From assembly GCF_025566965.1 (NCBI RefSeq), contig NZ_JAOQJL010000005.1, positions 62,001 to 126,000 of the forward strand: a stretch of DNA of 64,000 bases, read 5' to 3'. A model generated the notes under the pieces. The model was not told the DNA's origin and made no database searches. It saw nothing but the letters and a program-made list of their open reading frames with translations. The position numbers and the translations under genes are program-made. Below are positions 1-9,095 of the stretch, piece by piece. This DNA is from Blautia_A ammoniilytica (lineage in GTDB: Bacteria; Bacillota; Clostridia; Lachnospirales; Lachnospiraceae). Every line of letters starts with the position of its first letter. The stretch's first letter is position 1.

Positions 1-1368
1 CTTTGCCAGATCCAGTGCAGCCTTTCCCTGGGCAAGCTGCTGCTCTCCTGTTTCTACTTGAGAAAGCCCTTCCTGGCACTGCAAAAGTTGTTCCTGCAGT
101 TGCTGTCTTTGCTGTTGGATCTGTTCTTTTCCCTGGCTTACCTGCCCTGCCCTTGTATCCAGATCACTTTGGCTTTGTTCCAATTTCTGTCTGGCTTCTG
201 TAAGTTTTAACACACCGGCCTCATATTCCTGTCTGGAAGCCTGTAGTTTTTCCAGTCCATCCTCCAGCTTCTGCTGGTTCTTTTCAATCTCTTTATTGCC
301 ATTATCCAGCTGCTGCTGTGCCTGGGAAAGCTGCTGCTCGCCCTGTTGTACCTGCTGGGTTGCCTGGGAAAGCTGTTGTCTGGCATCTTCCAGCTTTTCT
401 GTTCCTTCTTCCAGCTGCTTCTGTCCATCCTTTAACTGTCCCTTTGCATCTTCAATAGCTTTTACACCATCTTCATATTCTTTCTGTCCATCTGTTAGCT
501 TTTTCCTGCCATCGATCAGCTGCTGCCTGGCATCTGCCAGTTTTTCTTCTGCTTCTCGCCTGCCATCTGCCAGTTCCTGCTCACCGTCAGTGATTTCTTT
601 TTGTGCATCTGCAGTTACCTGCTGATAACGTGCTTCACATCTTACATCCTGTATCCCTTCCACCTTGCTTTTGATCTTACGGATCAGGATATCATAAGCA
701 TCTGTATAGCTGACCACATCTTTGGCACCGTGTACCAGAAGATAGATCTGCGTATATACTTCCTGGTCAAAATCCTCAGGCAATATAAATGCAAATCCGT
801 TCACCTCTCCTGTACCAAGAGTTGTATTACCACGGTTAAAAGAAATATAAAGGGGACTTTTCCCTATAGCTGTCACAGTATAGCTGTGCCTTCCAAGAAA
901 CGAACTGTCTTCCTGCTCCCGAAGAACGATCTGATCTCCTGGCTTATACCCATGAGCATTGGCATAAGTATCATCAAGAAACAGTTCTCCAGATTTCTGC
1001 GGCAATCTTCCCTCTGTAACTGTCAGCTGGTTCACCCGTTTGGTCAATGACTCAATATGTAATACCGTCTGTTTTTCATTCTCGCCACAGGTAACATCTG
1101 TAAAATAAGCACCTTCCGCATCCTCAATGCCATCGATCTCCCTTAATGCATCTTCATCCTCACTGGTAAGCCCAAGTGTGCTTACTACCTTCAGGTCCAT
1201 CAGGCTGTTTTCATCATAATATGCATCTCCTGAATATCGCATGTCCGGTGAAGAAGCCTGTATCCCGGAAAAGAAAGCTACCCCAAGGGCTACAATGAAA
1301 AAGATGGAAAGAAACCTGGCTTTGCTTCTGCGGATCTCCATCCAGAACTCTTTATGTATTGCTTTCAT
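1..1368 (-). CDS. FtsX-like ABC transporter permease, partial (C-terminus outside window)
   Basis: The reading frame is open from an ATG at 1368 to the window edge, giving the first 456 residues. It begins with a basic stretch, then one membrane segment (about residues 16-32, around FLSIFFIVALGVAFF). A long extracytoplasmic region follows that resembles a MacB periplasmic core domain. From about residue 190 to the edge the sequence is a Gln/Glu/Lys-rich coiled coil with repeated DGxxxL and LxxG units (ITDGEQELADGRREAEE and similar). Permeases with this hairpin insertion are common in Firmicutes. The remaining FtsX membrane segments should lie beyond position 1. The ATPase gene ends only 9 bases upstream, so the two form a type VII ABC system acting on envelope or exported substrates. 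The substrate is unknown. Confidence 0.85.
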   Translation of the reverse strand, partial: MKAIHKEFWMEIRRSKARFLSIFFIVALGVAFFSGIQASSPDMRYSGDAYYDENSLMDLKVVSTLGLTSEDEDALREIDGIEDAEGAYFTDVTCGENEKQTVLHIESLTKRVNQLTVTEGRLPQKSGELFLDDTYANAHGYKPGDQIVLREQEDSSFLGRHSYTVTAIGKSPLYISFNRGNTTLGTGEVNGFAFILPEDFDQEVYTQIYLLVHGAKDVVSYTDAYDILIRKIKSKVEGIQDVRCEARYQQVTADAQKEITDGEQELADGRREAEEKLADARQQLIDGRKKLTDGQKEYEDGVKAIEDAKGQLKDGQKQLEEGTEKLEDARQQLSQATQQVQQGEQQLSQAQQQLDNGNKEIEKNQQKLEDGLEKLQASRQEYEAGVLKLTEARQKLEQSQSDLDTRAGQVSQGKEQIQQQRQQLQEQLLQCQEGLSQVETGEQQLAQGKAALDLAK

Positions 1369-1377
1369 CTTTTTCAC

Positions 1378-2094
1378 CTACCACTCAATTTCTTCCACTG
1401 GCGTGGGGTGTGCATTCTGTGTCATGTTGGATACTTTTCCATTCTTAATCCTGATCACCCGGTCTGCCATGGGAGTAAGTGCAGAGTTATGCGTGATCAC
1501 GATCACCGTCATATTTTTTTCCCTGCACATGTCCTGAAGCAGTTTCAGTATCGCCTTACCGGTCTGATAATCCAAAGCACCGGTGGGCTCATCACACAGC
1601 ATCATCTTTGGATTCTTTGCCATGGCCCTTGCAATGGAAACTCGCTGCTGCTCTCCTCCTGAAAGCTGGGCCGGAAAATTGCCAAGCCTGTCCCCAAGGC
1701 CAACTTCTTCCAATACCTGAGCCGCATCCAACGGATTCTTACATATCTGCGCTGCCAGCTCCACATTTTCCAGTGCTGTAAGATTTGGCACCAGATTGTA
1801 AAACTGAAATACAAAACCAATATCATCCCTTCTGTATGCGGTCAGCTGGCGGCTGTTATATCCTGCAATATTCCTGCCATCCACCCATACTTCCCCATCT
1901 GTTGCATGATCCATGCCCCCAAGTATGTTCAGCACTGTGGTTTTCCCCGCACCACTAGGGCCAACAATCACTACAAATTCTCCTTTTTCGATCTGGAAAC
2001 TGATCTCATCTACAGCCTTTATTGGTACCTCATTTGTTCCGTAAATCCTGGATACTTTATCCAGCTTAATATAATTTTCTGTATTCTTCTGCAA
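1378..2094 (-). CDS. ABC transporter ATP-binding protein, MacB/LolD family
   Basis: A 238-residue cytoplasmic ATPase that powers the FtsX-like permease immediately downstream. It shows Walker A GPSGAGKT near residues 45-52, signature LSGGEQQR near 143-150, and Walker B MMLCDEPTGALD near 163, the arrangement and wording typical of the MacB/LolD class. The start is a TTG at 2094 with GGGAG seven bases upstream. A nearby ATG (2099-2097) is in another frame. It follows cdd after an 83-base gap, so co-transcription with cdd and the nitroreductase is possible but not shown. Confidence 0.9.
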   Translation of the reverse strand: MQKNTENYIKLDKVSRIYGTNEVPIKAVDEISFQIEKGEFVVIVGPSGAGKTTVLNILGGMDHATDGEVWVDGRNIAGYNSRQLTAYRRDDIGFVFQFYNLVPNLTALENVELAAQICKNPLDAAQVLEEVGLGDRLGNFPAQLSGGEQQRVSIARAMAKNPKMMLCDEPTGALDYQTGKAILKLLQDMCREKNMTVIVITHNSALTPMADRVIRIKNGKVSNMTQNAHPTPVEEIEW

Positions 2095-2177
2095 TCCATC
2101 ACTCCCAAGCTGTCTTATTTTACATTTCCATTTTCACAACAATTCAGTATACCTGCAGAATACTGCCTGTGGAAGTG

Positions 2178-2597
2178 TTACCTCTTCTCTATATCTGCTG
2201 ATGTAAAACCAAGGGGCAAAAGCTGTCCCAACGTATAGCTTTTGTAATCCTCCTCAGACCTTGGCAGAATCACAAGAAATGCATCAGAGTCACAAAACTC
2301 ACTCATAACCTGCCTGCAGATCCCACAAGGTGCACAGTACTCCAAGCTTTGTGCCTCCTTTCTCCCACCTGCAATGGCAATGGCTGTAAATTCCCTGTAT
2401 CCTTCAGAAACTGCTTTGAAAAAAGCAGTCCGTTCAGCACAATTGGTCGCTCCATAAGAAGCATTTTCAATGTTGCATCCAGTAAATATTCTGCCGTCTT
2501 TGCATAAAAGTGCTGCTCCCACCATAAAATCCGAATAAGGTGCATAAGCTTTCTGTCTTACTTCCAATGCCTTACGAATCAGTTCCTGGAACTCCAT
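2178..2597 (-). CDS. cdd: Cytidine deaminase
   Basis: A 139-residue zinc-dependent deaminase that converts cytidine and deoxycytidine to uridine and deoxyuridine in pyrimidine salvage. The zinc site is complete: C53-A-E55 in NCAERTA, with E55 the catalytic proton shuttle, and P90-C91-G-I-C94 in PCGICRQV. The N-terminal YAPYSDFMVGAAL and the CNIENASYGAT substrate loop are also standard. Length matches the homotetrameric CDD family. It starts 19 bases after the nitroreductase stop, so the two are probably one transcript. Confidence 0.96.
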   Translation of the reverse strand: MEFQELIRKALEVRQKAYAPYSDFMVGAALLCKDGRIFTGCNIENASYGATNCAERTAFFKAVSEGYREFTAIAIAGGRKEAQSLEYCAPCGICRQVMSEFCDSDAFLVILPRSEEDYKSYTLGQLLPLGFTSADIEKR

Positions 2598-2616
2598 AGG
2601 CTCCTCCTGTATCCCA

Positions 2617-3147
2617 TCAATCTACATAATATATCCAGTTTTCTTTTCTTGGATGGGTTCCCTGTACTTCTTCCTTTGGATAACCCAGGATACAATGGCC
2701 AATGCCTTCATAATCCCCCTGGATCCCAAGAGATTTCAGAAGTTCCTTTCCTTCCTGGCTTTCAAATTCCTCTTTTGCCCTGTGGATCCAGCAACTGCCA
2801 ATCCCCAGTGCATGAGCTGCGTTCATAAGATTTCCCATAACAAGACTTCCGTCATATACATATGTACCTACAGATTTGTCTGCAAGGATCACCAGCACTA
2901 CAGGCGCTCCATAAAAGGGATCTCCCTTTGCACCCATGATCTGTGCATTCATCCTTGACAGCTGATCTCTTACTTTCTTATCCGTTATGACAAGAATAAT
3001 GGGAGACTGTCTGTTCATACCAGTTGGCACCCATGTACCAGCCTCAACGATCTCCTGGAGAACTTCTTTAGGAAGCATATCAGGCTTATAACTTTTCACA
3101 CTTCTTCTTGACTTTAAACATTCAATCGTACTGTTTGTTCCACTCAT
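2617..3147 (-). CDS. Nitroreductase family FMN oxidoreductase
   Basis: A 176-residue protein of the NADH oxidase/nitroreductase fold, which binds FMN at a dimer interface and reduces nitro, quinone or related acceptors with NAD(P)H. The N-terminal RRSVKSYKP near residue 14 is the usual FMN phosphate-binding motif. Central segments (GAPVVLVILADK, GSLVMGNLMNAAHALGIGSCWI) and the C-terminal GHCILGYP also fit the family. The physiological substrate cannot be read from sequence. The start at 3147 is preceded by GGAGG. A sigma-A-like promoter lies about 75 bases upstream. Confidence 0.92.
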   Translation of the reverse strand: MSGTNSTIECLKSRRSVKSYKPDMLPKEVLQEIVEAGTWVPTGMNRQSPIILVITDKKVRDQLSRMNAQIMGAKGDPFYGAPVVLVILADKSVGTYVYDGSLVMGNLMNAAHALGIGSCWIHRAKEEFESQEGKELLKSLGIQGDYEGIGHCILGYPKEEVQGTHPRKENWIYYVD

Positions 3148-3218
3148 GGTTAATTGCCTCCTTTTATTTATCTTTCATTTATATTCCTTTATATTTATTT
3201 TTATTTTCAGATATGTTT

Positions 3219-3247
3219 ATGATACCATCCTGTTTTTACAAAAACAA
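3219..3247 (-). promoter_or_regulatory. Sigma-A-like promoter for nitroreductase-cdd
   Basis: On the minus strand, TTGTTT (3247-3242) and TATCAT (3224-3219) are separated by exactly 17 bases and sit 72 bases upstream of the nitroreductase start. It is the best promoter match in this gap. It was found by eye only. Confidence 0.5.
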
Positions 3248-3316
3248 GTGGCTGTCCCCTCATAATAAAAGCGAAAATACAGAAAAATAATCATTGGCAA
3301 ATTTGTAATAATTTTC

Positions 3317-3510
3317 GTTGCGTTGTAGAAAAGATTTTGGTTATATATCATGCGAGGCTTTCGTAGATTTCGACTGCGCTAGCTTCTCTGTTATTTGCCG
3401 TGTCTGAACGCCGTAGGCGTGAGTTTGGCAAATGACAGAGATAATAAGCGCGCGGGAGAAATCCGAAAACGAAGCCCTGATATATAAACATATCTTTTCT
3501 ACAACGCAAC
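3317..3510. repeat. 194-bp palindromic MITE-like element
   Basis: The ends are perfect 19-base inverted repeats: GTTGCGTTGTAGAAAAGAT at 3317-3335 and its exact complement at 3492-3510. Inside, the arms keep matching imperfectly (TTATATATCA with TGATATATAA, CTCTGTTATTTGCC with GGCAAATGACAGAG) down to a small central hairpin around ACGCCGTAGGCGT near 3408-3420. Most of the element can therefore fold into one long hairpin. It contains no believable gene and sits between divergent features. This matches a non-autonomous palindromic repeat or MITE. No second copy was seen in this window. Confidence 0.8.
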
Positions 3511-3588
3511 ATGAACAAAATAATTTTCAGGTCGAGCAGCCAAATGATATTTTACTGTATCTAAAAACAAAACAGCCAATATCTATTT

Positions 3589-3861
3589 TCATTTCTTTTT
3601 TCTGGCCATCAGCCCTCCGATTCTTCCGGTTTCTTTTGCTGTCAGTGTTTTCCAGCCGCCCCCCAGAACCTTGTCAAGCAATCCTAATTCCTGGGCGATC
3701 TCATACTTTGCTTTTTCCTCTTCTGGCAGTTTTCCTTTTAAATAGGCTTCTATTTCTTTTTCTCTATTCAATATCCTATACTCCTTTTTCGTAAAAGTAT
3801 GAACCCAAAATTCGGAATTTATACACCTGCCATCAAACCTTCTGACTGTTTCTTTCTCCAT
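3589..3861 (-). CDS. Small acid-soluble spore protein alpha/beta-type family member
   Basis: A protein of 90 residues counted from the ATG at 3861. Its C-terminal half matches the SASP alpha/beta pattern found in Clostridia: KYEIAQELGL, then a GW, then KETGRIGGLMARKKK, equivalent to the KYEIA.ELG and GxIGG.M core of spore DNA-binding proteins. The N-terminal half (MEKETVRRFDGRCINSEFW) is not part of the classic 60-70 residue SASP. Classic members coat DNA in the spore core and are made under sigma-G. Whether this longer relative does so is not certain. An in-frame ATG at 3903 exists but lacks a ribosome site, while GGGAATAGG precedes 3861. It is divergent from the methyltransferase at 3939. 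Confidence 0.72.
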   Translation of the reverse strand: MEKETVRRFDGRCINSEFWVHTFTKKEYRILNREKEIEAYLKGKLPEEEKAKYEIAQELGLLDKVLGGGWKTLTAKETGRIGGLMARKKK

Positions 3862-3938
3862 CCTATTCCCAAAATCAAACAGATTGGTTATAATAATGCA
3901 CATAATTGTATTTTTGATATCTGGAGGATATGTGTTTT

Positions 3939-5342
3939 ATGAATGATGATCTAAAATATCTGCCCGAAGAGTTTTTAAACCGCATGAACAACATGCTTGG
4001 AGATGATTTCCAGGCTTTTCTTAATAGCTATCAGCAGCCTCGCACATTTGGCCTTCGAGTCAATACTGCCAAGATTTCCTGTGAAGAATTTGAAAAAATC
4101 GTCCCCTTTCCCATAAGTCCCATCCCCTGGATCCCAGGCGGATATTTTTATCCTGAAAATGTCCGTCCATCCAAATGTGCATTCTATCAGGCCGGACTTT
4201 ATTATCTTCAGGAGCCAAGTGCCATGACTCCTGTTTCCAGACTTCTGCCAAAGCCTGGCGAATACATACTGGATATGTGTGCTGCCCCTGGTGGAAAGGC
4301 TACAGCACTTGGTGCTGCCCTTAAAGGACATGGGCTTCTTGTAGCCAATGACATCAGTACTTCCAGGGCACGGGCACTGCTCCGTAATATTGAACTTTTC
4401 GGCATCCCAAACAGCTTTGTTACCAGCACAGCGCCTAAAGATCTGGTTCCCTGCTTTCCTGAATTTTTCCATAAGATCATTCTGGATGCCCCATGCTCCG
4501 GGGAAGGTATGTTCCGAAAGGATGAAGCTCTTGCCAAAGACTGGAGTCCTGCCAAATCCCAAGAGCTTTCCCTAATCCAGCGTGAACTGATCCTTCAGGC
4601 GGCAGATATGCTTCGTCCAGGAGGATATCTGCTTTACTCCACCTGCACCTTTGCACCTCAAGAGGATGAGGGCACAGTTTCTTATCTTCTTGAAAACCGC
4701 CCGGATATGGAACTGGTGGAAATGCCCGGATATGAAGGCTTTTCAGATGGTGTTCCTGCCTGGGGAAAGGGACAGCCCCAGCTTACACGCTGTGTCCGTA
4801 TTTTTCCTCATAAAATGAACGGGGAAGGCCATTTTATGGCTCTGCTTCATAAGCCTGGCCAGACCATTTCAGAGATCTCCCCTGTATTTACAAAGCCAAA
4901 CCGTACTGCCTTTGAATATATCGACGCTTTTTTCCGTGAAATCGGACTGAAATCCTTAGGTGGACAGCCCTTTGACTGGAACAGAGTAGAGATAAAAGGA
5001 GATAAGGTTTATTATCTTCCTCCTGTTTCCTGCAGTATCCGTAGGATCAATTTTTTAAGGAATGGCCTTTACATGGGTGATCTGAAAAAGAACCGTTTTG
5101 AGCCTTCACAACCACTGGCTCTTGCCCTTCACAAAGGCGAGGTTTCTTCAGTGATCACCTTGCCTGTTCAGGATCAGAGGCTGGAACGCTACCTAAAAGG
5201 AGAAACTCTTCTCATAAACCCAGAAGAAGCCGCCTCGCCCAAAGGCTGGCAGCTTCTCTGTGTAGAAGGTTATCCTCTTGGTTTTGGAAAACTGGTGGGA
5301 CAGACCCTGAAAAACAAATATCCTTCTGGCTGGCGGCTTTGA
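3939..5342 (+). CDS. RsmF/RsmB-type rRNA cytosine-C5 methyltransferase
   Basis: A 467-residue SAM-dependent RNA m5C methyltransferase of the NOL1/NOP2/Sun family. Visible motifs are the SAM-binding LDMCAAPGGKAT, LDAPCSGEGMFRK with the TC/PC-type cysteine, and YSTCTFAPQEDE with the second catalytic cysteine. The C-terminal 170 residues carry the extra PUA-like RNA-binding region of the RsmF class, so the target is probably 16S rRNA. GGAGG at 3923-3927 is only 2 bases from the ATG at 3930 but 11 from the in-frame ATG at 3939, so the latter is chosen. It is monocistronic and ends in a GC-rich hairpin. Confidence 0.92.
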   Translation: MNDDLKYLPEEFLNRMNNMLGDDFQAFLNSYQQPRTFGLRVNTAKISCEEFEKIVPFPISPIPWIPGGYFYPENVRPSKCAFYQAGLYYLQEPSAMTPVSRLLPKPGEYILDMCAAPGGKATALGAALKGHGLLVANDISTSRARALLRNIELFGIPNSFVTSTAPKDLVPCFPEFFHKIILDAPCSGEGMFRKDEALAKDWSPAKSQELSLIQRELILQAADMLRPGGYLLYSTCTFAPQEDEGTVSYLLENRPDMELVEMPGYEGFSDGVPAWGKGQPQLTRCVRIFPHKMNGEGHFMALLHKPGQTISEISPVFTKPNRTAFEYIDAFFREIGLKSLGGQPFDWNRVEIKGDKVYYLPPVSCSIRRINFLRNGLYMGDLKKNRFEPSQPLALALHKGEVSSVITLPVQDQRLERYLKGETLLINPEEAASPKGWQLLCVEGYPLGFGKLVGQTLKNKYPSGWRL

Positions 5343-5355
5343 CCGCCGGCCTTTT
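5328..5355 (+). terminator. Rho-independent terminator of the rRNA methyltransferase
   Basis: A GC-rich stem (GGCGG...CCGCC, loop CTTTGA) overlaps the stop codon and is followed by CCTTTTTAC. Confidence 0.6.
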
Positions 5356-5386
5356 TACATGTCTTCTATCTGTTCATTAACATCTT

Positions 5387-8300
5387 TCAGACCAGGATTT
5401 CTTTATGGACAGCAAAAGAATAAATGATCTTTTCTTTTACTTTTTTCCCTGTCATCCGTTCCAGGGCATCTGCATAATCTTCCAGCTGTACCTTATACAG
5501 ATCTACAAGACGTGATTCTTCTCCAAAACGTATATGGTCTGTTTTATAATCTACAAGCACCAGGTCCTTTTCCTCTTCAAAATATGCATCAATGATTCCC
5601 TGGATCAAAACAGGTTCCCTTTTCCCTGCCCATGTCTTATCCAGTTCTTCTGCAGACCTTGCGATCACAAATGGCTGTTCTCTGTAAAGCCTTTTCTCCA
5701 ACCAGGCTGCCTTCATCCTCACACCTAATGGTGAGTTTAAGAAAGCAAGCACCTCCTGTATTTTGATACAATCAGCCTCTTCCTGGCTCATTTTCTCCTG
5801 CTGCACCAGCATCTGAAGCTGTTTTAGCAACTCTTCTTTACTGTCCGTTTTATCATACATTATGCATTCCATAAACCGATGATAAGCAGTACCTCTGGCT
5901 GCTCCTGTGTATTCTTCCTCTGTCACCATACAAAACTTTGGAATCAAGGGAACAATATCCGGTTCAAAAAAGACTGCCTCTTCTTTTTCATATTCATCAG
6001 GATAATTTCTTTTTTTCAGTTCTGACACGCTGACTTTCACCGGCAGTTCCTTCAGATATTCAAAAGGATACCGATAATCAAATCTTTCCTTCAGTTCTTC
6101 CCGGAGTTTCTCATCAAAAACCCGATTCTTATCCCAGCTGCGAAGAATCTCTTCCTCCATCTGTCCCTGTGCCTGATGGATCACTTCCTCTCCGGTAAGA
6201 TCCTTTACCGTTATCTTTTTTATAAGGAAGGGTATCTTAGTACGGTAAAGTAAAGTATTACACCCAGCAGGCATTCCATATTCTTCAAATAAAGGATCCA
6301 TTGCAGGATGTTGGGCCAATGCAGGCAGTATATAAGACCAACAGGTTTTCCCTTTCATTCTTACATCCACTGGAAGAAAGGGAGTCCCACTGTCCCGAAA
6401 CCTGTACAGTACATGCATCAGCTTTTCCATTTTCCCTACACAGCCTGTAATAAACAGCTTTTCCTTAGCTCTTGTAAGAGCAACATACAGAATACGTAAT
6501 TCTTCTCCCAGGCTTTCCTTCTGAAGCTCTCTGCGGATAATCTGCTTATGCAGTGTGGAAGCAATGATCCTTTTTTCCGGAATAATTGCATCTGCCCCAA
6601 GTCCAAGCTCCGGATGGATCAAAAGTCTTGCATTCAGATCCTGAAAGTTAAATGCTTTTCCCATACCTGATGCAAATACTATCGGAAACTCCAGGCCCTT
6701 GCTTTTATGGATGGTCATGATTTGTACAGCACCCTCTCCTGCATCTGCCAGGTTCACCTCTCCATAGTCTACCTCATATTTCTGAAGATGCTCAATATAA
6801 CGAATAAAATTAAACAAACCTCTGTAGCTTGTCTTTTCGTAATCCATAGCCTTTTCAACCAACATTGCAAGATTGGCATTTCTCTGTGCCCCATCCGGCA
6901 GCGCCCTGGCATAATCCCCATACCCGGTTTTCTTTAGTGCAGCACTGATCAGTTTATGAACCGGTGTATAAACTGCCATATCACGAAGATCTTCCAACAG
7001 CTTATAGAAATCCTGAAGTTTTTCCTGAAACTGTTTGTCTATTTTCTTTTCTTCCAAACTTTTTTCACTATCCATTATACAGGACAGTACGCTTTCAAAA
7101 AGTTTTCCTTTTGGATAACCACATCGAAGAGATGCCAGTTCCTGTGAGGAGCATCCTATGATAGGTGAATGAAGAACCCCACATAAGGGTATATCCTGAT
7201 AAGGATTATCGCACACCTTCAGTAAATTCAATACAGTAACAACTTCTGTAGCTGAAAAATAACCGGTTTTGGATGCAGCATACGAAGGGATCCCCTGTGC
7301 AGAAAACACCTGGGAAAAGGATTCTGCCCAGCCGGATGCAGATCTTAAAAGCACTACAATGTCATTATATCCAGCAGGCCTGTACTCTTCCTTTTTCCGG
7401 TCATATATCTGTTCTTTTCCCACGATCTGCCGGATCCTATGTGCCACTGCCAGTGCTTCCAGTTCTCTTACCTTCTGGGAGCTGCCTTCCATCAAGTCCT
7501 CTACTTCTTCTCCGTCCTTTTCAACAAGCAATACCTCTGTGGTATAAAACTCTTTGTTCCCGCCTTTCGGAAACTCTGCTCCTGGATAAAGGGCGGCACG
7601 ATCATCATACCCTACGCCTCCCAGATCCGGCTTCATGATCTGATGGAACAGATAATTCACACTGTCCAGTACCTGATGCCTGCTTCGGAAATTCTTATGA
7701 AGATCGATCCTTTGCTCTTTACTCTCTTCCAGCGTATAGGTTTCCATCTTATCCATAAAAAGATCCGGTCTTGCAAGACGGAACCTGTAAATACTCTGTT
7801 TTACATCCCCTACCATAAAGATATTTTTCCGTCCTGACACTTCGCCTGAAACACAATAGGTGATCATCTCCTGTACAAGGTTGCTGTCCTGATACTCATC
7901 TACCAGCACCTCCTCATACTTCTCACTTAATTCTCTTGCCACGTCAGAAGGCTTCCCGTCCTTTACAAGGATAGCCAGCGCCAGATGCTCCATATCTGTA
8001 AAATCCAGAATATTTTTTTCTCTTTTTTTCACAGTAAACTGCTTCTTAAATTCCAGGGTCAACTTTACAAGTGTTTCCATAGGTTCTTTTCCGTATTGAA
8101 GGGCTTCCAGGATTTCAGCTGTGCTGTTCTGAAAATATCTGCTTCCCAGATCCTTCAGACTTGTCTTCATATCATCCCGCAGACTTTTTACCTGTTCTTT
8201 TTTTTCTTCATCAACAGGTACTTCCGGCTTTTTCCCAGACAGACGCTGATATGAAAAATCCATAAGAAGACTGCGAACCTGCTCATAATCCTGCTTACCC

Positions 8301-9094
8301 AGGGCTTTTCGCACAGCTTCTATACCAGCCTGGTCTGAGATCAGCGCCTCCTCATAAAGATAAGGTCCTCCCGGAATCCTGCTGATCTGTCTTGCCTGAC
8401 GGATCAGTTCTTCTGCCCCTGTCAATTCCTCATCTACTGTCTGCCACAATTTCTGCAGCCATCTGGAGTCATACAGTTCTTCTTCTGTTGTAATATGGTA
8501 GATCTTAAGACAATGCTCCAGCCATTCTTCCGGATCCGGATGGCTCATAGCAGCCTGATAAAGTCCGATGATCAAATCTTTCAGATTGTCATCTGTTTTC
8601 CCGGGAGCATAACATTCCACAAATTTTACAAAGGCAGGGTCCTTTTCCCTGTAGCACTCCTCTGTAAGCTCTTTCAACACATCTTCCCTGAGAAGCTTTA
8701 ACTCACCTTCATCAGCTACCCTGTATCCTGGATCCAGATTGATCGTATGGAAATAATTTCGGATCACATAGGCGCAAAAGCCATCAATGGTGGTGATCTG
8801 CGCAGTATGGATCCGTGTCATCTGTTTCTGCAGATGCTCATTTTCCGGATTCTCACACAGTGCATTCTCCAAAGCTCTGGAAATCCTTTCCTTCATTTCT
8901 CCGGCTGCTGCCCTTGTAAATGTCATGATCAGGAGTCTGTCAATATCAATCGGATGATCCGGATCCATGATCTTATTCAAGATCCTCTCCACAAGTACTG
9001 CTGTTTTTCCGGATCCTGCAGCTGCACTGACCAGAAGATTTCTATTACGCAGACGAATCACTTCCTGCTGTTCCTTTGTCCAGCTCATTCCCAT
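5387..9094 (-). CDS. addA: ATP-dependent helicase/nuclease subunit A
   Basis: A 1235-residue UvrD-type (SF1A) helicase fused to a RecB-like nuclease. With AddB it processes double-strand breaks to 3' tails at Chi sites for RecA. Walker A AAAGSGKT lies at residues 24-31, Walker B VLVDEYQDSN near 410, the motif around QIMTIHKSKGLEFPIVF near 760, and ELRILYVALTRAKEKL near 845. The C-terminal nuclease shows LVLVDYKTD near 1185, whose Asp and Lys are catalytic. Length is normal. The start at 9094 is one base after the addB stop, with AGGAGG inside the end of addB, so translation is probably coupled. Confidence 0.97.
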   Translation of the reverse strand: MGMSWTKEQQEVIRLRNRNLLVSAAAGSGKTAVLVERILNKIMDPDHPIDIDRLLIMTFTRAAAGEMKERISRALENALCENPENEHLQKQMTRIHTAQITTIDGFCAYVIRNYFHTINLDPGYRVADEGELKLLREDVLKELTEECYREKDPAFVKFVECYAPGKTDDNLKDLIIGLYQAAMSHPDPEEWLEHCLKIYHITTEEELYDSRWLQKLWQTVDEELTGAEELIRQARQISRIPGGPYLYEEALISDQAGIEAVRKALGKQDYEQVRSLLMDFSYQRLSGKKPEVPVDEEKKEQVKSLRDDMKTSLKDLGSRYFQNSTAEILEALQYGKEPMETLVKLTLEFKKQFTVKKREKNILDFTDMEHLALAILVKDGKPSDVARELSEKYEEVLVDEYQDSNLVQEMITYCVSGEVSGRKNIFMVGDVKQSIYRFRLARPDLFMDKMETYTLEESKEQRIDLHKNFRSRHQVLDSVNYLFHQIMKPDLGGVGYDDRAALYPGAEFPKGGNKEFYTTEVLLVEKDGEEVEDLMEGSSQKVRELEALAVAHRIRQIVGKEQIYDRKKEEYRPAGYNDIVVLLRSASGWAESFSQVFSAQGIPSYAASKTGYFSATEVVTVLNLLKVCDNPYQDIPLCGVLHSPIIGCSSQELASLRCGYPKGKLFESVLSCIMDSEKSLEEKKIDKQFQEKLQDFYKLLEDLRDMAVYTPVHKLISAALKKTGYGDYARALPDGAQRNANLAMLVEKAMDYEKTSYRGLFNFIRYIEHLQKYEVDYGEVNLADAGEGAVQIMTIHKSKGLEFPIVFASGMGKAFNFQDLNARLLIHPELGLGADAIIPEKRIIASTLHKQIIRRELQKESLGEELRILYVALTRAKEKLFITGCVGKMEKLMHVLYRFRDSGTPFLPVDVRMKGKTCWSYILPALAQHPAMDPLFEEYGMPAGCNTLLYRTKIPFLIKKITVKDLTGEEVIHQAQGQMEEEILRSWDKNRVFDEKLREELKERFDYRYPFEYLKELPVKVSVSELKKRNYPDEYEKEEAVFFEPDIVPLIPKFCMVTEEEYTGAARGTAYHRFMECIMYDKTDSKEELLKQLQMLVQQEKMSQEEADCIKIQEVLAFLNSPLGVRMKAAWLEKRLYREQPFVIARSAEELDKTWAGKREPVLIQGIIDAYFEEEKDLVLVDYKTDHIRFGEESRLVDLYKVQLEDYADALERMTGKKVKEKIIYSFAVHKEILV

Positions 9095-9095
9095 T

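Noticed and set aside
601..1050. Plus-strand open frame of 149 codons within the first kilobase
   Set aside because: It is antisense to the continuous minus-strand permease frame, has no ribosome site and resembles no family.
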